NCBI GenBank assembly: GCA_964342365.1
Contig: CAYFGW010000085.1
Span: 1 to 17,609 of the forward strand
Direction of reading: 5' to 3'
Length of the DNA stretch: 17,609 bases
Origin: CAXRDE01 sp964342365
GTDB lineage: Bacteria > Cyanobacteriota > Sericytochromatia > UBA7694
Position 1 is the stretch's first letter, and every line of letters starts with the position of its first letter. Positions 1 through 7,717 of this stretch are shown piece by piece. The translations under genes and the position numbers were made by a program. A model generated the notes under the pieces. It was not told the DNA's origin, searched no databases, and saw only the letters and a list, made by a program, of their open reading frames with translations.

Positions 1-2
1 TG

Positions 3-2375
3 GCAGAAAAGCGCCCGAAGCTGGGGCGTCTCACGGTCCTGGATGCGACCCATGTGCAGCCCGACTCCCGCGTACAGGCCATTCATCTGGCCAGGCGCAT
101 GAACGTACAAACGGTAGTGATTGCTCTGAAAACACCTCTGGAGGTGTGCAAAGCCCGTAACGCTGAGCGCTCTGACCGTACCTTCGGGCACCACGTGCTG
201 CACCGACAGCATCAGCAGCTGCGGCGCACCTTGAAACAGCTCAAGCGAGAGTTTCGCTATGTGCATTTTCTGAACAGTGAAGATCTTGATCGCGTCACCG
301 TCAGCCGCAAAAAGCTCTGGAACAACAAAAAGGATGAGCACGGTCCCTTCGATTTGATAGGTGACGTGCACGGCTGCTGTGATGAGTTAGAACGTTTATT
401 AGAGCAGCTGGGTTATCAAAAAGGCGAGGCAAGCTGGGCTCACCCGGAAGGGCGACGCGTTATTTTTCTGGGAGATTTGGTAGACCGCGGGCCGCGCAAT
501 TTGGATGCCTTATTTCTGGCCAGAGACATGGTTAAGGCCGGAAATGCGCTATGTATTATGGGCAATCATGAAAACAAGTTTCTGCGCTATTTGTTGGGTA
601 AAAACGTCAAACGCAATCACGGCTTAGAACTTACCGCTGAAGAAGTGGAGTCTCTTCCTGAAACAGAGCGTGTGCAAGTCATTAAAGAAGCCCGCGAATT
701 TATTGATTCACTGATTTCTCACTATGTGCTGGACGATGGCAAACTGGTGGTGGCTCATGCAGGCTTGAAAGAGGCCTATCACGGACGGGCTTCCGGTCGG
801 GTCAAAAGCTACGCCATGTACGGAGAAACCACCGGAGAAGTGGACGGCTTTGGGCTGCCCGTGCGCCTGAACTGGGCCACGGACTACCGGGGCGATGCCA
901 TGGTGGTGTACGGACACGTGCCCGTGCCGGAGCCAGAATGGGTTAATAACACTCTTGATATCGACAACGGCTGTGTCTTTGGCGGCAAACTCACCGCGCT
1001 GCGCTATCCGGAAAAGGACGTGGTGTCTGTGCCCGCGGCCCGGGTGTATTATGAGCCAGTCAAGCCGCTGGAGTCGGTTGACAAACGCAGTACCCAGCAA
1101 ACCCTGGATGATGTGCTGGACTGGTCTGAGGTGGCGGGCAAGCAGTATTTGCACACCCGCCTGCGTAAAACCATTGGCGTACAGGCCGCTCACGCCGCAG
1201 CGGCGCTGGAAGTACTAAACCGCTTTGCGGTCAATCCCAAATGGCTGATTCATTTACCGCCTACCATGTCACCTTCTGAAACTGCTGAACGCCCCGATTA
1301 TCTGGAATACCCCACAGAAGCCTTCGCCTATTACCGTGAAAAGGGAGTTGAGGAGGTCATTTGTCAGGAAAAGCACATGGGCTCTCGTGCCATTGTGGTG
1401 CTGTGCCGAGATCCGGAAGTGGCCGTCAAACGCTTTGGTCTGGAAACCCCCGCCTGGGGCAGAATTTACACCCGCACCGGCCGCAGCTTTTTTAAAGATC
1501 AAGCCACAGAAAGCAATATGCTTCAGCATCTGGCAAAAACCGCTGAAGACGCCCACCTCTGGCAAGATTTAAACACCAGTTGGATGGTGATTGACGCTGA
1601 GTTATTGCCCTGGTCTGCCAAGGCAGGTACTTTGTTAGAGGAACAATATGCCACCGTCAGCCACGCGGCGGGAGTAGCGCTGCCCGAATTGCTGCTCAAG
1701 GAAACCAACGGCTTTCTGGGCAATCGCACATGGGACGCTGAAACAGCGACACAGCTGACAGAATTACAGCAACGCTTTGAAGGCTTACAGGATCAGGTGG
1801 AGCGCTACACACGCACGTATGAACACTATTGCTGGCCCGTGGAACAACCCGAAGACCTGAAATTGGCCCCGTTTCATTTGCTGGCCACAGAAGGCCGTGT
1901 ACACGTGGACAAAAACCACCGCTGGCACTTAGAGCAGCTGGCCCGCTTTCACCGTCACGCCCCGGAACGCTATATTGCCACCGCCCACCGGGTGGTCAAC
2001 CTCAATGATGCCACAGCAGAAGCAGAGGCCTGTCATTGGTGGGAAGCGCTGACCGCCGCCGGAGGAGAAGGCATGGTCATTAAGCCCCTGGAGTATCTGG
2101 TCCACGATGGCAAAGACTTTATTCAACCTGCCCTTAAATGTAGAGGTCGCGAGTATTTGCGCATGATTTACGGGCCTGATTATACCCAACCCGAACAGCT
2201 GGAACGCCTCAAGTCTCGTGGACTGGGTCGAAAACGTTCCATGGCCATGCGAGAACTGGCACTGGGTATAGACGCTTTGGAGAGATTTGTACGCAGAGAA
2301 CCTCTGCGACATATTCACCGTGACATAGTGGGTATTCTGGCGATGGAGTCAGAACCCGTGGACCCCAGGTTATAG
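3..2375 (+). CDS. pnkp: Polynucleotide kinase-phosphatase-ligase (bacterial Pnkp), 5' partial
   Basis: End-healing and sealing enzyme of the bacterial Pnkp/Hen1 RNA repair pathway, acting in the cytoplasm on cleaved RNA such as tRNA. The reading frame is open from base 3, so the gene begins before the window. The P-loop of the kinase is missing, but the kinase motif LDATH (nt 39-53) and the RNAERSDR segment remain. A metallophosphoesterase domain follows, with GDVHG (nt 360-374), GDLVDRGP and GNHENK. The C-terminal ligase (adenylyltransferase) domain has KHMGSR with the nucleotidyl lysine at nt 1371-1373, EGMVIKP near nt 2067-2087, and the typical CRGREYLRMIYGPDY end. About 790 residues are visible; family members such as Clostridium thermocellum Pnkp are about 870, so some 60-80 residues are off-window. 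A GTG at nt 54 is an internal codon, not the start. The Nudix gene follows after 3 nt, so the two are probably cotranscribed. The partner methyltransferase Hen1, if present, would lie upstream. Confidence 0.95.
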   Translation, partial: AEKRPKLGRLTVLDATHVQPDSRVQAIHLARRMNVQTVVIALKTPLEVCKARNAERSDRTFGHHVLHRQHQQLRRTLKQLKREFRYVHFLNSEDLDRVTVSRKKLWNNKKDEHGPFDLIGDVHGCCDELERLLEQLGYQKGEASWAHPEGRRVIFLGDLVDRGPRNLDALFLARDMVKAGNALCIMGNHENKFLRYLLGKNVKRNHGLELTAEEVESLPETERVQVIKEAREFIDSLISHYVLDDGKLVVAHAGLKEAYHGRASGRVKSYAMYGETTGEVDGFGLPVRLNWATDYRGDAMVVYGHVPVPEPEWVNNTLDIDNGCVFGGKLTALRYPEKDVVSVPAARVYYEPVKPLESVDKRSTQQTLDDVLDWSEVAGKQYLHTRLRKTIGVQAAHAAAALEVLNRFAVNPKWLIHLPPTMSPSETAERPDYLEYPTEAFAYYREKGVEEVICQEKHMGSRAIVVLCRDPEVAVKRFGLETPAWGRIYTRTGRSFFKDQATESNMLQHLAKTAEDAHLWQDLNTSWMVIDAELLPWSAKAGTLLEEQYATVSHAAGVALPELLLKETNGFLGNRTWDAETATQLTELQQRFEGLQDQVERYTRTYEHYCWPVEQPEDLKLAPFHLLATEGRVHVDKNHRWHLEQLARFHRHAPERYIATAHRVVNLNDATAEAEACHWWEALTAAGGEGMVIKPLEYLVHDGKDFIQPALKCRGREYLRMIYGPDYTQPEQLERLKSRGLGRKRSMAMRELALGIDALERFVRREPLRHIHRDIVGILAMESEPVDPRL

Positions 2376-2378
2376 CGG

Positions 2379-2969
2379 ATGAGTGGTATGAGAATCAACG
2401 ATCATCGCTTAGCAGCGCACCTGCCGGACACCTATCCAGAAGCCGAGCACAGCTTTGAAATTCGCCCGGCAGCGGTTTTATTACTGCTGCTTGAACACGA
2501 AGGCGAAGACTTTATTCTGTTTACCCGACGCTCACTCAAACTCAAAAAGCACCGGGGTCAGATTTCATTTCCCGGCGGTAAGCGAGACCCTGAAGATTTG
2601 AGTCTCTGGCAAACGGCCCTGAGAGAAACCCACGAAGAAATTGGCGTCACCGCAGATCGCATTACCCCTCTGGGAGCCCTGCCAGCTTTTCCCACCCATA
2701 CGGGGTACTATGTTTATCCTTACGTGGGTCGCATGGAATGGCCCGTGCCCCTGATCCCTGAGCCCGCTGAAATTGATGAAATATTCCGGGTCCCTCTGGC
2801 TCACCTGAAAAACGGGGAACATCACTCGGTTTTTTTTAAGGAGGCCAACGGCGTGAATTATCCCGTGCACGCCTATTTATATAAACACTACAGAATTTGG
2901 GGCATTACCGGGGCGATTCTCTTTGGGTTTTTAAAGCAACTCACCCCAAAAGAAAATATGTTATTTTGA
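2379..2969 (+). CDS. Nudix hydrolase, NudL-type CoA pyrophosphatase
   Basis: Predicted cytoplasmic hydrolase of CoA and related nucleoside diphosphate derivatives, giving phosphopantetheine and 3',5'-ADP. The CoA-specific signature is visible as FTRRSLKLKKHRGQISFPGG, running directly into the Nudix box GGKRDPED...ALRETHEEIGV (about nt 2574-2648). The REThEE metal-binding core is intact. Length (196 aa) matches E. coli NudL (192 aa). The ATG lies 3 nt after the pnkp stop with little Shine-Dalgarno sequence, consistent with translational coupling. An alternative in-frame ATG at 2388 would drop three residues. Specificity for CoA is inferred from the motif. NAD-capped or CoA-capped RNA would be a conceivable substrate beside an RNA repair enzyme, but nothing in the sequence proves it. 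Confidence 0.9.
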   Translation: MSGMRINDHRLAAHLPDTYPEAEHSFEIRPAAVLLLLLEHEGEDFILFTRRSLKLKKHRGQISFPGGKRDPEDLSLWQTALRETHEEIGVTADRITPLGALPAFPTHTGYYVYPYVGRMEWPVPLIPEPAEIDEIFRVPLAHLKNGEHHSVFFKEANGVNYPVHAYLYKHYRIWGITGAILFGFLKQLTPKENMLF

Positions 2970-2994
2970 ATTGAGTACAATTCAGGGTGTTTTC

Positions 2995-4143
2995 ATGAAA
3001 AAAACGTTATTTACCGTCAGTCTTCTCCTTTTATCCGCCTGCCGAACCTCTCCGCAAGCCTTACCTATCTCTCCCAATACTGCCGCCCGTTTTCAGCGTT
3101 TTTCTGACACCTTTCAGCCAGAGGCCGCCGCCATTGACCGTCGTCTGGGAGAATCTCCTGCGCCCCGGGAAAGTGCGAGCACCCGTGAAATTGAACAGCA
3201 TATTTTAAGCGCCCTGAAAAAAGACTATGTATCTGGTCCCATGCGCCGTGACGTGCACGCCAAACACCATGGCTGTGTGAAAGCACAGTTCAATGTGGAC
3301 AATAGTCAACTGCCTCAATCCCTTCGGGTGGGCGTATTTGCCCGCAACACCAGCTACCCCAGCTGGATTCGTTTTTCCAACGGGGCCAGCAGTGCTGGAC
3401 AGGCGGACACCAAAGGGGATATTCGCGGCATGGCGCTCAAACTCATGGGCGTTCGCGGTCCAAAACTACTTAGCAATCACACGGCCCCTACCCAGGACTT
3501 TGTCATGATGAACAGCCGCGAATTCTTTATTGAAGATCTCAAGGATTATGTAGCCTTCTCCGAAGGCATTGCTCACGGCAAGTGGGGATTGGCCAAGTTT
3601 GCCATTACCCACCCGCGAGTAAGTTACCGTCTTTATAAAATTATGGGGCAAAAAATGGGCAATCCCGCCCAGTCCAACTTTTTTAGCGCCACCGCGTACA
3701 AACTGGGCAATAGCGCCATTAAGTTTAAGGTGCAGCCCTGCAACGGTCGTCCCAACACCACCGTTCCTGAAGGGGCCGGCCCTGACTATCTGCGTCAGGC
3801 GCTTTCTGAGCAACTGCGTTCGGGCAGTGCCTGCATGGATTTTTATGTGCAGCCCCGGAAGGGCAATATGCCCGTGGAAAACGCCACCGTGGAATGGTCA
3901 GAAGCCACCTCTCCCTATATTCGAGCCGCCCGTATTGAGATTCCGCAACAGCAGTTTGAAAGCAAGGCCCAGATGGATTTTTGCGAAAACCTTTCTTTTA
4001 CGCCCTGGCACAGTTTGCCAGAACATCGCCCGCTGGGCGTCACCAACCGCGTCAGAAAAAGCGTTTATGAGCTGATTTCTAAATTCCGCCATGACTTCAA
4101 CGGCGTGACGCGCAAAGAGCCCACCAGCTTCGATATTTTTTAA
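2995..4143 (+). CDS. Catalase-like heme protein, predicted lipoprotein
   Basis: Member of the small catalase-like (heme-dependent catalase family) group, predicted to act on hydrogen peroxide or organic peroxides at the cell envelope. The N-terminus MKKTLFTVSLLLLSAC is a lipoprotein signal with lipobox LLSAC (Cys16), so the mature protein should be lipid-anchored. Catalase features are the distal-type histidine in RDVHAKHHGC (His88), the WIRFSNG segment, and near the C-terminus HRPLGVTNR followed by RKSVY (Arg354...Tyr358). The last motif has the Arg-x3-Tyr spacing of the proximal heme-ligand tyrosine of catalases. At 382 aa it is shorter than monofunctional catalases (about 480 and up) and lacks their C-terminal parts. 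I chose the ATG at 2995 over an upstream TTG at 2971 because it begins the signal peptide and has AGGG upstream. It lies 25 nt after the Nudix stop, so it may share that transcript. A TACAAT hexamer at 2976-2981 could give it its own promoter. True catalase activity is not certain. Confidence 0.88.
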   Translation: MKKTLFTVSLLLLSACRTSPQALPISPNTAARFQRFSDTFQPEAAAIDRRLGESPAPRESASTREIEQHILSALKKDYVSGPMRRDVHAKHHGCVKAQFNVDNSQLPQSLRVGVFARNTSYPSWIRFSNGASSAGQADTKGDIRGMALKLMGVRGPKLLSNHTAPTQDFVMMNSREFFIEDLKDYVAFSEGIAHGKWGLAKFAITHPRVSYRLYKIMGQKMGNPAQSNFFSATAYKLGNSAIKFKVQPCNGRPNTTVPEGAGPDYLRQALSEQLRSGSACMDFYVQPRKGNMPVENATVEWSEATSPYIRAARIEIPQQQFESKAQMDFCENLSFTPWHSLPEHRPLGVTNRVRKSVYELISKFRHDFNGVTRKEPTSFDIF

Positions 4144-4164
4144 ACGCCTATGTTAAGGGTTCAC

Positions 4165-4545
4165 CTAAGGACTGATCAAAAAGCCCTCTAACATCGTGGA
4201 ATACTGAATATTCAGTTGTGCTTCACACACCTGTAGTGCCGTGGGGTTAAGCTTGCCACTCTGACGGGCAGAGAACTGACAAAAGGTCTTGCGATAGTTT
4301 AAGAACTGCTTGTGGCCGTTCATTAGACGTTGGCGCTGGGCTCCCGACTGATTGCTGAGCACCGTTTTATACAGGGCGTTGGTGCCCACCTTGCTCTGCT
4401 GATGCACTTTTTTAACACAGCTGGCCTGAAAGGCGCATTTTTCTAAATCGGTTTTTAAGCTCTGTGCATGGGCAGGCATCACCATACCTGCTGTTAAAAC
4501 GATACCTGCAAGAGGTCTTGCAAAGGTCTTTAATGACTGAAACAT
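4165..4545 (-). CDS. Small exported LprI/DUF1311-like protein
   Basis: A 126-aa protein with a Sec signal peptide (MFQSLKTFARPLAGIVLTAG..., cleavage near AHA-Q). The mature part has four cysteines (CAFQASC, TFC, QVC) and the pattern ALYKTVL...QKxFLNYRKTFC...ALQVCEAQLNIQYS. This resembles the DUF1311 / lysozyme-inhibitor LprI N-terminal family, in which a Y/W-RxxxC segment is followed by a second cysteine and a helix. Some members inhibit lysozyme; others have no known role. The ATG at 4545 is chosen because AAAGGAGA sits 5 nt upstream and the signal peptide begins there. The open frame extends further upstream to 4662, but that extension overlaps the lactamase gene. The start lies 25 nt after the stop of the metallo-beta-lactamase gene on the same strand, so the two probably form an operon. 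Family assignment is by eye and moderate. Confidence 0.7.
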   Translation of the reverse strand: MFQSLKTFARPLAGIVLTAGMVMPAHAQSLKTDLEKCAFQASCVKKVHQQSKVGTNALYKTVLSNQSGAQRQRLMNGHKQFLNYRKTFCQFSARQSGKLNPTALQVCEAQLNIQYSTMLEGFLISP

Positions 4546-4550
4546 AACTT

Positions 4551-4558
4551 TCTCCTTT
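4551..4558 (-). promoter_or_regulatory. Ribosome binding site that fixes the LprI-like start
   Basis: On the minus strand the sequence reads AAAGGAGA, with a 5-nt spacer before the ATG at 4545. It is one of the clearest Shine-Dalgarno sequences in the window and rules out the longer upstream reading of the LprI-like gene. Confidence 0.8.
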
Positions 4559-4570
4559 ATAATGCTAAAT

Positions 4571-5317
4571 CTAAGGTTTCTGAGGTGTCTGCGCTTTTTG
4601 AGCAAGCTGGCGGGTAAGGGTAAATAACTCCCGGCCAGCGGGAGGACCGTGACTGGGTACAATCAGTTCTGCTCCGGGGAAAGCCCGCTCCACGTTACGC
4701 ACCGCCGTGGCCCAGTGCTGAATATCTCCGTCAGCGGTATTGCCCAACGAAGTGGCTCCCGGCGGACGAATCAGACACCCACCAAATACAATGCCTTTGT
4801 CAGGCAGGCCCACCACAATATTGTCGTGGGTGTGGCCGGGTCCGGGGTCAAGAATCTGTAGTGAGAACAGAGGGGCACGATGATCTTGATCAAAAACCAG
4901 ATCGTGTTCTGCGGGCAATAGCTGTCGGGAAGGAGCCAATCGATTGGAAGCCGCAGAGGCATAGGTGACCACGCCGGCTTTGCGCAGGGCCGCCACACCA
5001 CCCATTTTATCTTCGTGAGCGTGGGTAAATACCGCATAACGCACGGGTTTACCCAGGACCTCACGGGCCCATTTTACAATGGCTTCCGTTTGTGCATCGT
5101 TCCAGGCGGTATCCACCAATAGGCTGTGGTCCTCTGCTTCCACAATGAGCCCGTTAGTGGGAATATACCCCCAGGGTGACATATCCTTCATGCTGGTATG
5201 CAGCCAGACGCCGTGACCGAGGGCCCGGTATCGGACCGTTTCTGAGGATTCAGCACAAACGGGAGAAGACAGCGAAAACGAGGCAACGAAAAACAAGAGT
5301 AAAACACAAAAGCGCAT
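4571..5317 (-). CDS. Subclass B1 metallo-beta-lactamase
   Basis: Predicted periplasmic zinc beta-lactamase that hydrolyses beta-lactams. Counting from the ATG at 5317 (248 aa) the signal peptide is MRFCVLLLFFVASFSLSSPVCA. All B1 zinc ligands are present: THAHEDKMGG gives His99, His101 and Asp103, GPGHTHDN gives His162, GGCLI gives Cys181, and VPSHG gives His223. Cys181 within GGC and LGNTADGDIQHW (Asn193) are hallmarks of B1 enzymes such as BcII, as against glyoxalase II or RNase Z relatives. The position equivalent to B1 Lys224 is Arg184 (GGCLIRP), an atypical substitution that may affect binding of the substrate carboxylate. An alternative ATG at 5332 adds five residues (MLNCG) before the signal; neither start has a good Shine-Dalgarno sequence. 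It is followed after 25 nt by the LprI-like gene and is divergent from the aldo/keto reductase. No mobile element is nearby, so it looks chromosomal and intrinsic. Confidence 0.9.
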   Translation of the reverse strand: MRFCVLLLFFVASFSLSSPVCAESSETVRYRALGHGVWLHTSMKDMSPWGYIPTNGLIVEAEDHSLLVDTAWNDAQTEAIVKWAREVLGKPVRYAVFTHAHEDKMGGVAALRKAGVVTYASAASNRLAPSRQLLPAEHDLVFDQDHRAPLFSLQILDPGPGHTHDNIVVGLPDKGIVFGGCLIRPPGATSLGNTADGDIQHWATAVRNVERAFPGAELIVPSHGPPAGRELFTLTRQLAQKAQTPQKP

Positions 5318-5332
5318 GCCACAGTTTAGCAT

Positions 5333-5343
5333 GCAGATTCTGC
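5333..5343. promoter_or_regulatory. Short palindrome in the lactamase / reductase divergent region
   Basis: GCAGATTCTGC is a perfect 5+1+5 palindrome in the short gap between the divergent metallo-beta-lactamase and aldo/keto reductase genes. Two GCATGC palindromes (5314-5319 and 5329-5334) flank the lactamase start. It could be an operator, but it is short and no regulator gene is adjacent. Confidence 0.2.
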
Positions 5344-5382
5344 TAACATACCCATAATCCTACGGAAAGTGTTGCGCTTGCC

Positions 5383-6696
5383 ATGAAATTAAAGTATTTA
5401 CCCACTACCTTTACGCTGTTGGCCCTGACGCTAGCTCCGCGGCCTGCCTCCGCTATGGAATACGTCAAGGTATGCGATCAGGACCACTGTAAACAATTTT
5501 CGCGATTGGTCATGGGTACTGACCACCTAATCCAGGACAACTGGCAGCGCAACGGTGAAAAAGCCATCAATGAAGCGGAACTGCACGAAATTCTAGACGA
5601 GGCGGTCAGGCTGGGCATTAACTTTTTTGACACGTCTCCCATTTATGTCGGGGGGGTGGAATATCGCCTGGGAAAATGGCTCAAGGCGCGTCAGAATACG
5701 GAACCCAACAATCCAGACAAACAGCTTTATACGCTGTCCAAGGGCGGATTCCCCTACGATTTGTACTACACCAAAAAACTCCTGCCCGGCACCTATAGTA
5801 AAACCTTTACCAACCTGTTAGAATACTTCAATCTGACCCGGCGTGAACACCGCCCCCACAGCGAAACGCCTTTATTAAACGTGCCGGCAGGTAGCTATGC
5901 CAGCCGTTTATACGGGAGCCCTCGTCAAATCAAAAGGCGCCTTGCTGAAGAACTGGGGCACACCGAAAAGAACCTGGGACAGGCCGCAGACGTGTACCTG
6001 ATGCATAGAGACGATCATGATTTCATTGGTTTTCAAACGGTGCCCCGCTCTCAGACCCCCGTTCAAACCATCATGTCCGTGCTAAGTGCTTCTGAGTTTG
6101 AAAACAATTTTCACATGATTGGCTGGTCCAACTGGCAAACGCCCCGCGTTACGGAATCTCTGGCCCTGGCCAAAAAGCACAACACGCTCAAGACCCCCGT
6201 CATTAACAGCCCCTACTTTTCGCTGTTTGAAATGAGCCGCCGCACCATTCACGCAGGTGGTGTTCAGGTGACCCATAAAAACATGATGAACCCCGATTTT
6301 CAAAAAGGCATTCACATCATGCCCTATTCCCCTCTGGGGGGATTTAGCATTCTCGATAAGCGCGAGCCCGCGTGGGAAAATGCCAGAGCAGCTGCCAGAG
6401 CGGCTTATGAAGCACAGGACCCTTACTGGAAAAACGTCTATCTCGCCATCTTCACCCCGGAAAACGAGGCACGCTATCATCGGGCCGTGGATTTCACCCG
6501 CCGTTTTAACGCTAAACACAGTACCCAATATACCCTGGATCAAATGCTGAACGCTTATGTGCTGGCCCATCCACAGGTGAAACTTCTGGCCATCGGCCCA
6601 CGGAATGTGGACCAGCTGCGCCGTACGGTAGAGTCTCTGAAACTGGCAAAAATGCTCACCCCCGAAGACCTGAACTATTTATATGGAAACCAATAA
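5383..6696 (+). CDS. Exported aldo/keto reductase-family protein
   Basis: Aldo/keto reductase fold protein of unknown substrate with a Sec-type signal peptide (about residues 1-25, cleavage near ASA-M), so probably periplasmic. The catalytic tetrad is complete: Asp83 and Tyr88 in FFDTSPIY, Lys120 in LSKGG, and His208 in YLMHRDD. The C-terminal GPRNVDQLRR resembles the coenzyme-binding segment of the family, so nucleotide binding seems preserved. At 437 aa it is longer than usual (about 310-350). The excess lies mainly between Lys120 and His208, which are 88 residues apart against about 33 in typical members. The mature N-terminus holds CDQDHC, a possible disulfide. No twin-arginine motif is seen, which is odd because folded cofactor-binding enzymes usually travel by Tat and NADPH is not free in the periplasm. 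The upstream Shine-Dalgarno is weak. The PpiC-type isomerase gene follows almost immediately, so both are likely cotranscribed. Confidence 0.88.
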   Translation: MKLKYLPTTFTLLALTLAPRPASAMEYVKVCDQDHCKQFSRLVMGTDHLIQDNWQRNGEKAINEAELHEILDEAVRLGINFFDTSPIYVGGVEYRLGKWLKARQNTEPNNPDKQLYTLSKGGFPYDLYYTKKLLPGTYSKTFTNLLEYFNLTRREHRPHSETPLLNVPAGSYASRLYGSPRQIKRRLAEELGHTEKNLGQAADVYLMHRDDHDFIGFQTVPRSQTPVQTIMSVLSASEFENNFHMIGWSNWQTPRVTESLALAKKHNTLKTPVINSPYFSLFEMSRRTIHAGGVQVTHKNMMNPDFQKGIHIMPYSPLGGFSILDKREPAWENARAAARAAYEAQDPYWKNVYLAIFTPENEARYHRAVDFTRRFNAKHSTQYTLDQMLNAYVLAHPQVKLLAIGPRNVDQLRRTVESLKLAKMLTPEDLNYLYGNQ

Positions 6697-6697
6697 T

Positions 6698-7717
6698 ATG
6701 CAAACCAAAAAACTAACCCGCGGCTTACGTTTTGCGTTGACAGGAATGGTGGCACTCTTTTGCGGAGGAACCCCTGCGCTGGCAGAAGACGTCCCTGAAT
6801 CCTGCGCCGTTATTCTGCGGGTCAATGACAGCACGCTACCCTGCGGAGCTTACCAACTGTCTTTGATAGACCGAAAAACGCGTTATGTGCTTATGGAAGG
6901 CAGAGAACCTGACGCCGAAACCCTGAAACGTTTGCATGAGGAAACCCTCAATTTACTCATCCGCAATGTGTTGATTGGACAAAGTTTGCGTCAGGCGGGA
7001 ATGACCAGCAACCCAAAGGAAGTCCAGGCAGCTTTAGAAACCTTTGCACAACAAAAAGGCTACAAAAACGCAACCGAACTCCGGGATTCTATGGATTCCA
7101 AAGCCCGGTGGAGGTCTCTGGAAGAGGCTTTAACCCTTCAATTGCTGGTAAAAGCCCTTAAAGACGAGGTGATTTCTGATGTGGATGTGAGTGAAACCGA
7201 AGTGCGAGCCTTTTACCAGAAGCATCTGGAAGATTTATATACACAAAAAGCAGGCTTTCGTGCTGCCCATATTTTACTGCGTGCGCGTACTCCGACAGAA
7301 GTGAAGCGTCGCAAAACAGAGATTCAAAACATTTATGCGCAGCTCAGGGCGGGTAAAGACTTTGCGGAGACAGCCAGAGCGCTTTCTGAGGATCCTTCCA
7401 CAAAAACAGCGGGGGGAGACATTGGCTGGTTTGAAAAAGGCCAGATGGTAGAACCTTTTGAAAAGGCTCTACTCAGATTAGAAAAAGGAAATCTGAGCGA
7501 ACCCGTCCTGACGCGTTTTGGCTGGCATATTATTCAACGGGGAGAAACACGCCCCGGCAAAGTATTTGCCTTTGATGAAATTAAAACACGGGTGATTTCT
7601 GATGTAAAAAGGGAAAAGCAAAACCGTTTGTTTGAGAACTGGATTCAGAAAAAAAGAGAGCGGGCCTCCATTTCCGTACACGACAGTTTACGCCCGTTTT
7701 TTGAGGACAATCAGTAA
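6698..7717 (+). CDS. Parvulin-type peptidyl-prolyl cis-trans isomerase, exported
   Basis: Periplasmic folding chaperone/isomerase of the PpiC/SurA/PrsA type. The product (339 aa) starts with a signal peptide (about residues 1-29, cleavage at ALA-E). An N-terminal helical chaperone-like region follows (about 40-180), and then one parvulin domain (about 186-283) with AAHILLRA, FAETARALSEDP, GGDIGWFEKGQMVEPFEKA and FGWHIIQ. A charged helical tail closes the protein. An in-frame ATG at 6683 overlaps the reductase stop, but I prefer 6698 because it begins the basic n-region of the signal peptide; the Shine-Dalgarno is poor for both. The start is 1 nt after the aldo/keto reductase stop, so translation is probably coupled. 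The 3' end overlaps the convergent EamA-type gene by 30 bp. No lipobox is seen, so it is soluble rather than lipid-anchored like PrsA. Confidence 0.92.
   Translation: MQTKKLTRGLRFALTGMVALFCGGTPALAEDVPESCAVILRVNDSTLPCGAYQLSLIDRKTRYVLMEGREPDAETLKRLHEETLNLLIRNVLIGQSLRQAGMTSNPKEVQAALETFAQQKGYKNATELRDSMDSKARWRSLEEALTLQLLVKALKDEVISDVDVSETEVRAFYQKHLEDLYTQKAGFRAAHILLRARTPTEVKRRKTEIQNIYAQLRAGKDFAETARALSEDPSTKTAGGDIGWFEKGQMVEPFEKALLRLEKGNLSEPVLTRFGWHIIQRGETRPGKVFAFDEIKTRVISDVKREKQNRLFENWIQKKRERASISVHDSLRPFFEDNQ

Noticed and set aside
708..1193. 161-codon open frame antisense to pnkp.
   Set aside because: It lies wholly inside a well-supported gene and has no family features; shadow frame.
2830..2855. 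T8 run followed by AAGGAGG and an in-frame GTG inside the Nudix gene, resembling a slippery site or internal start.
   Set aside because: The Nudix frame reads through normally to a full-length family match; an internal product would be only 38 aa.
4546..4662. Upstream extension of the LprI-like reading frame.
   Set aside because: It overlaps the lactamase coding region; a strong ribosome binding site and signal peptide mark 4545 as the start.
4571..5317. Glyoxalase II or RNase Z-like hydrolase instead of lactamase.
   Set aside because: The GGC cysteine ligand, LGNTAD segment and signal peptide are specific to B1 lactamases.
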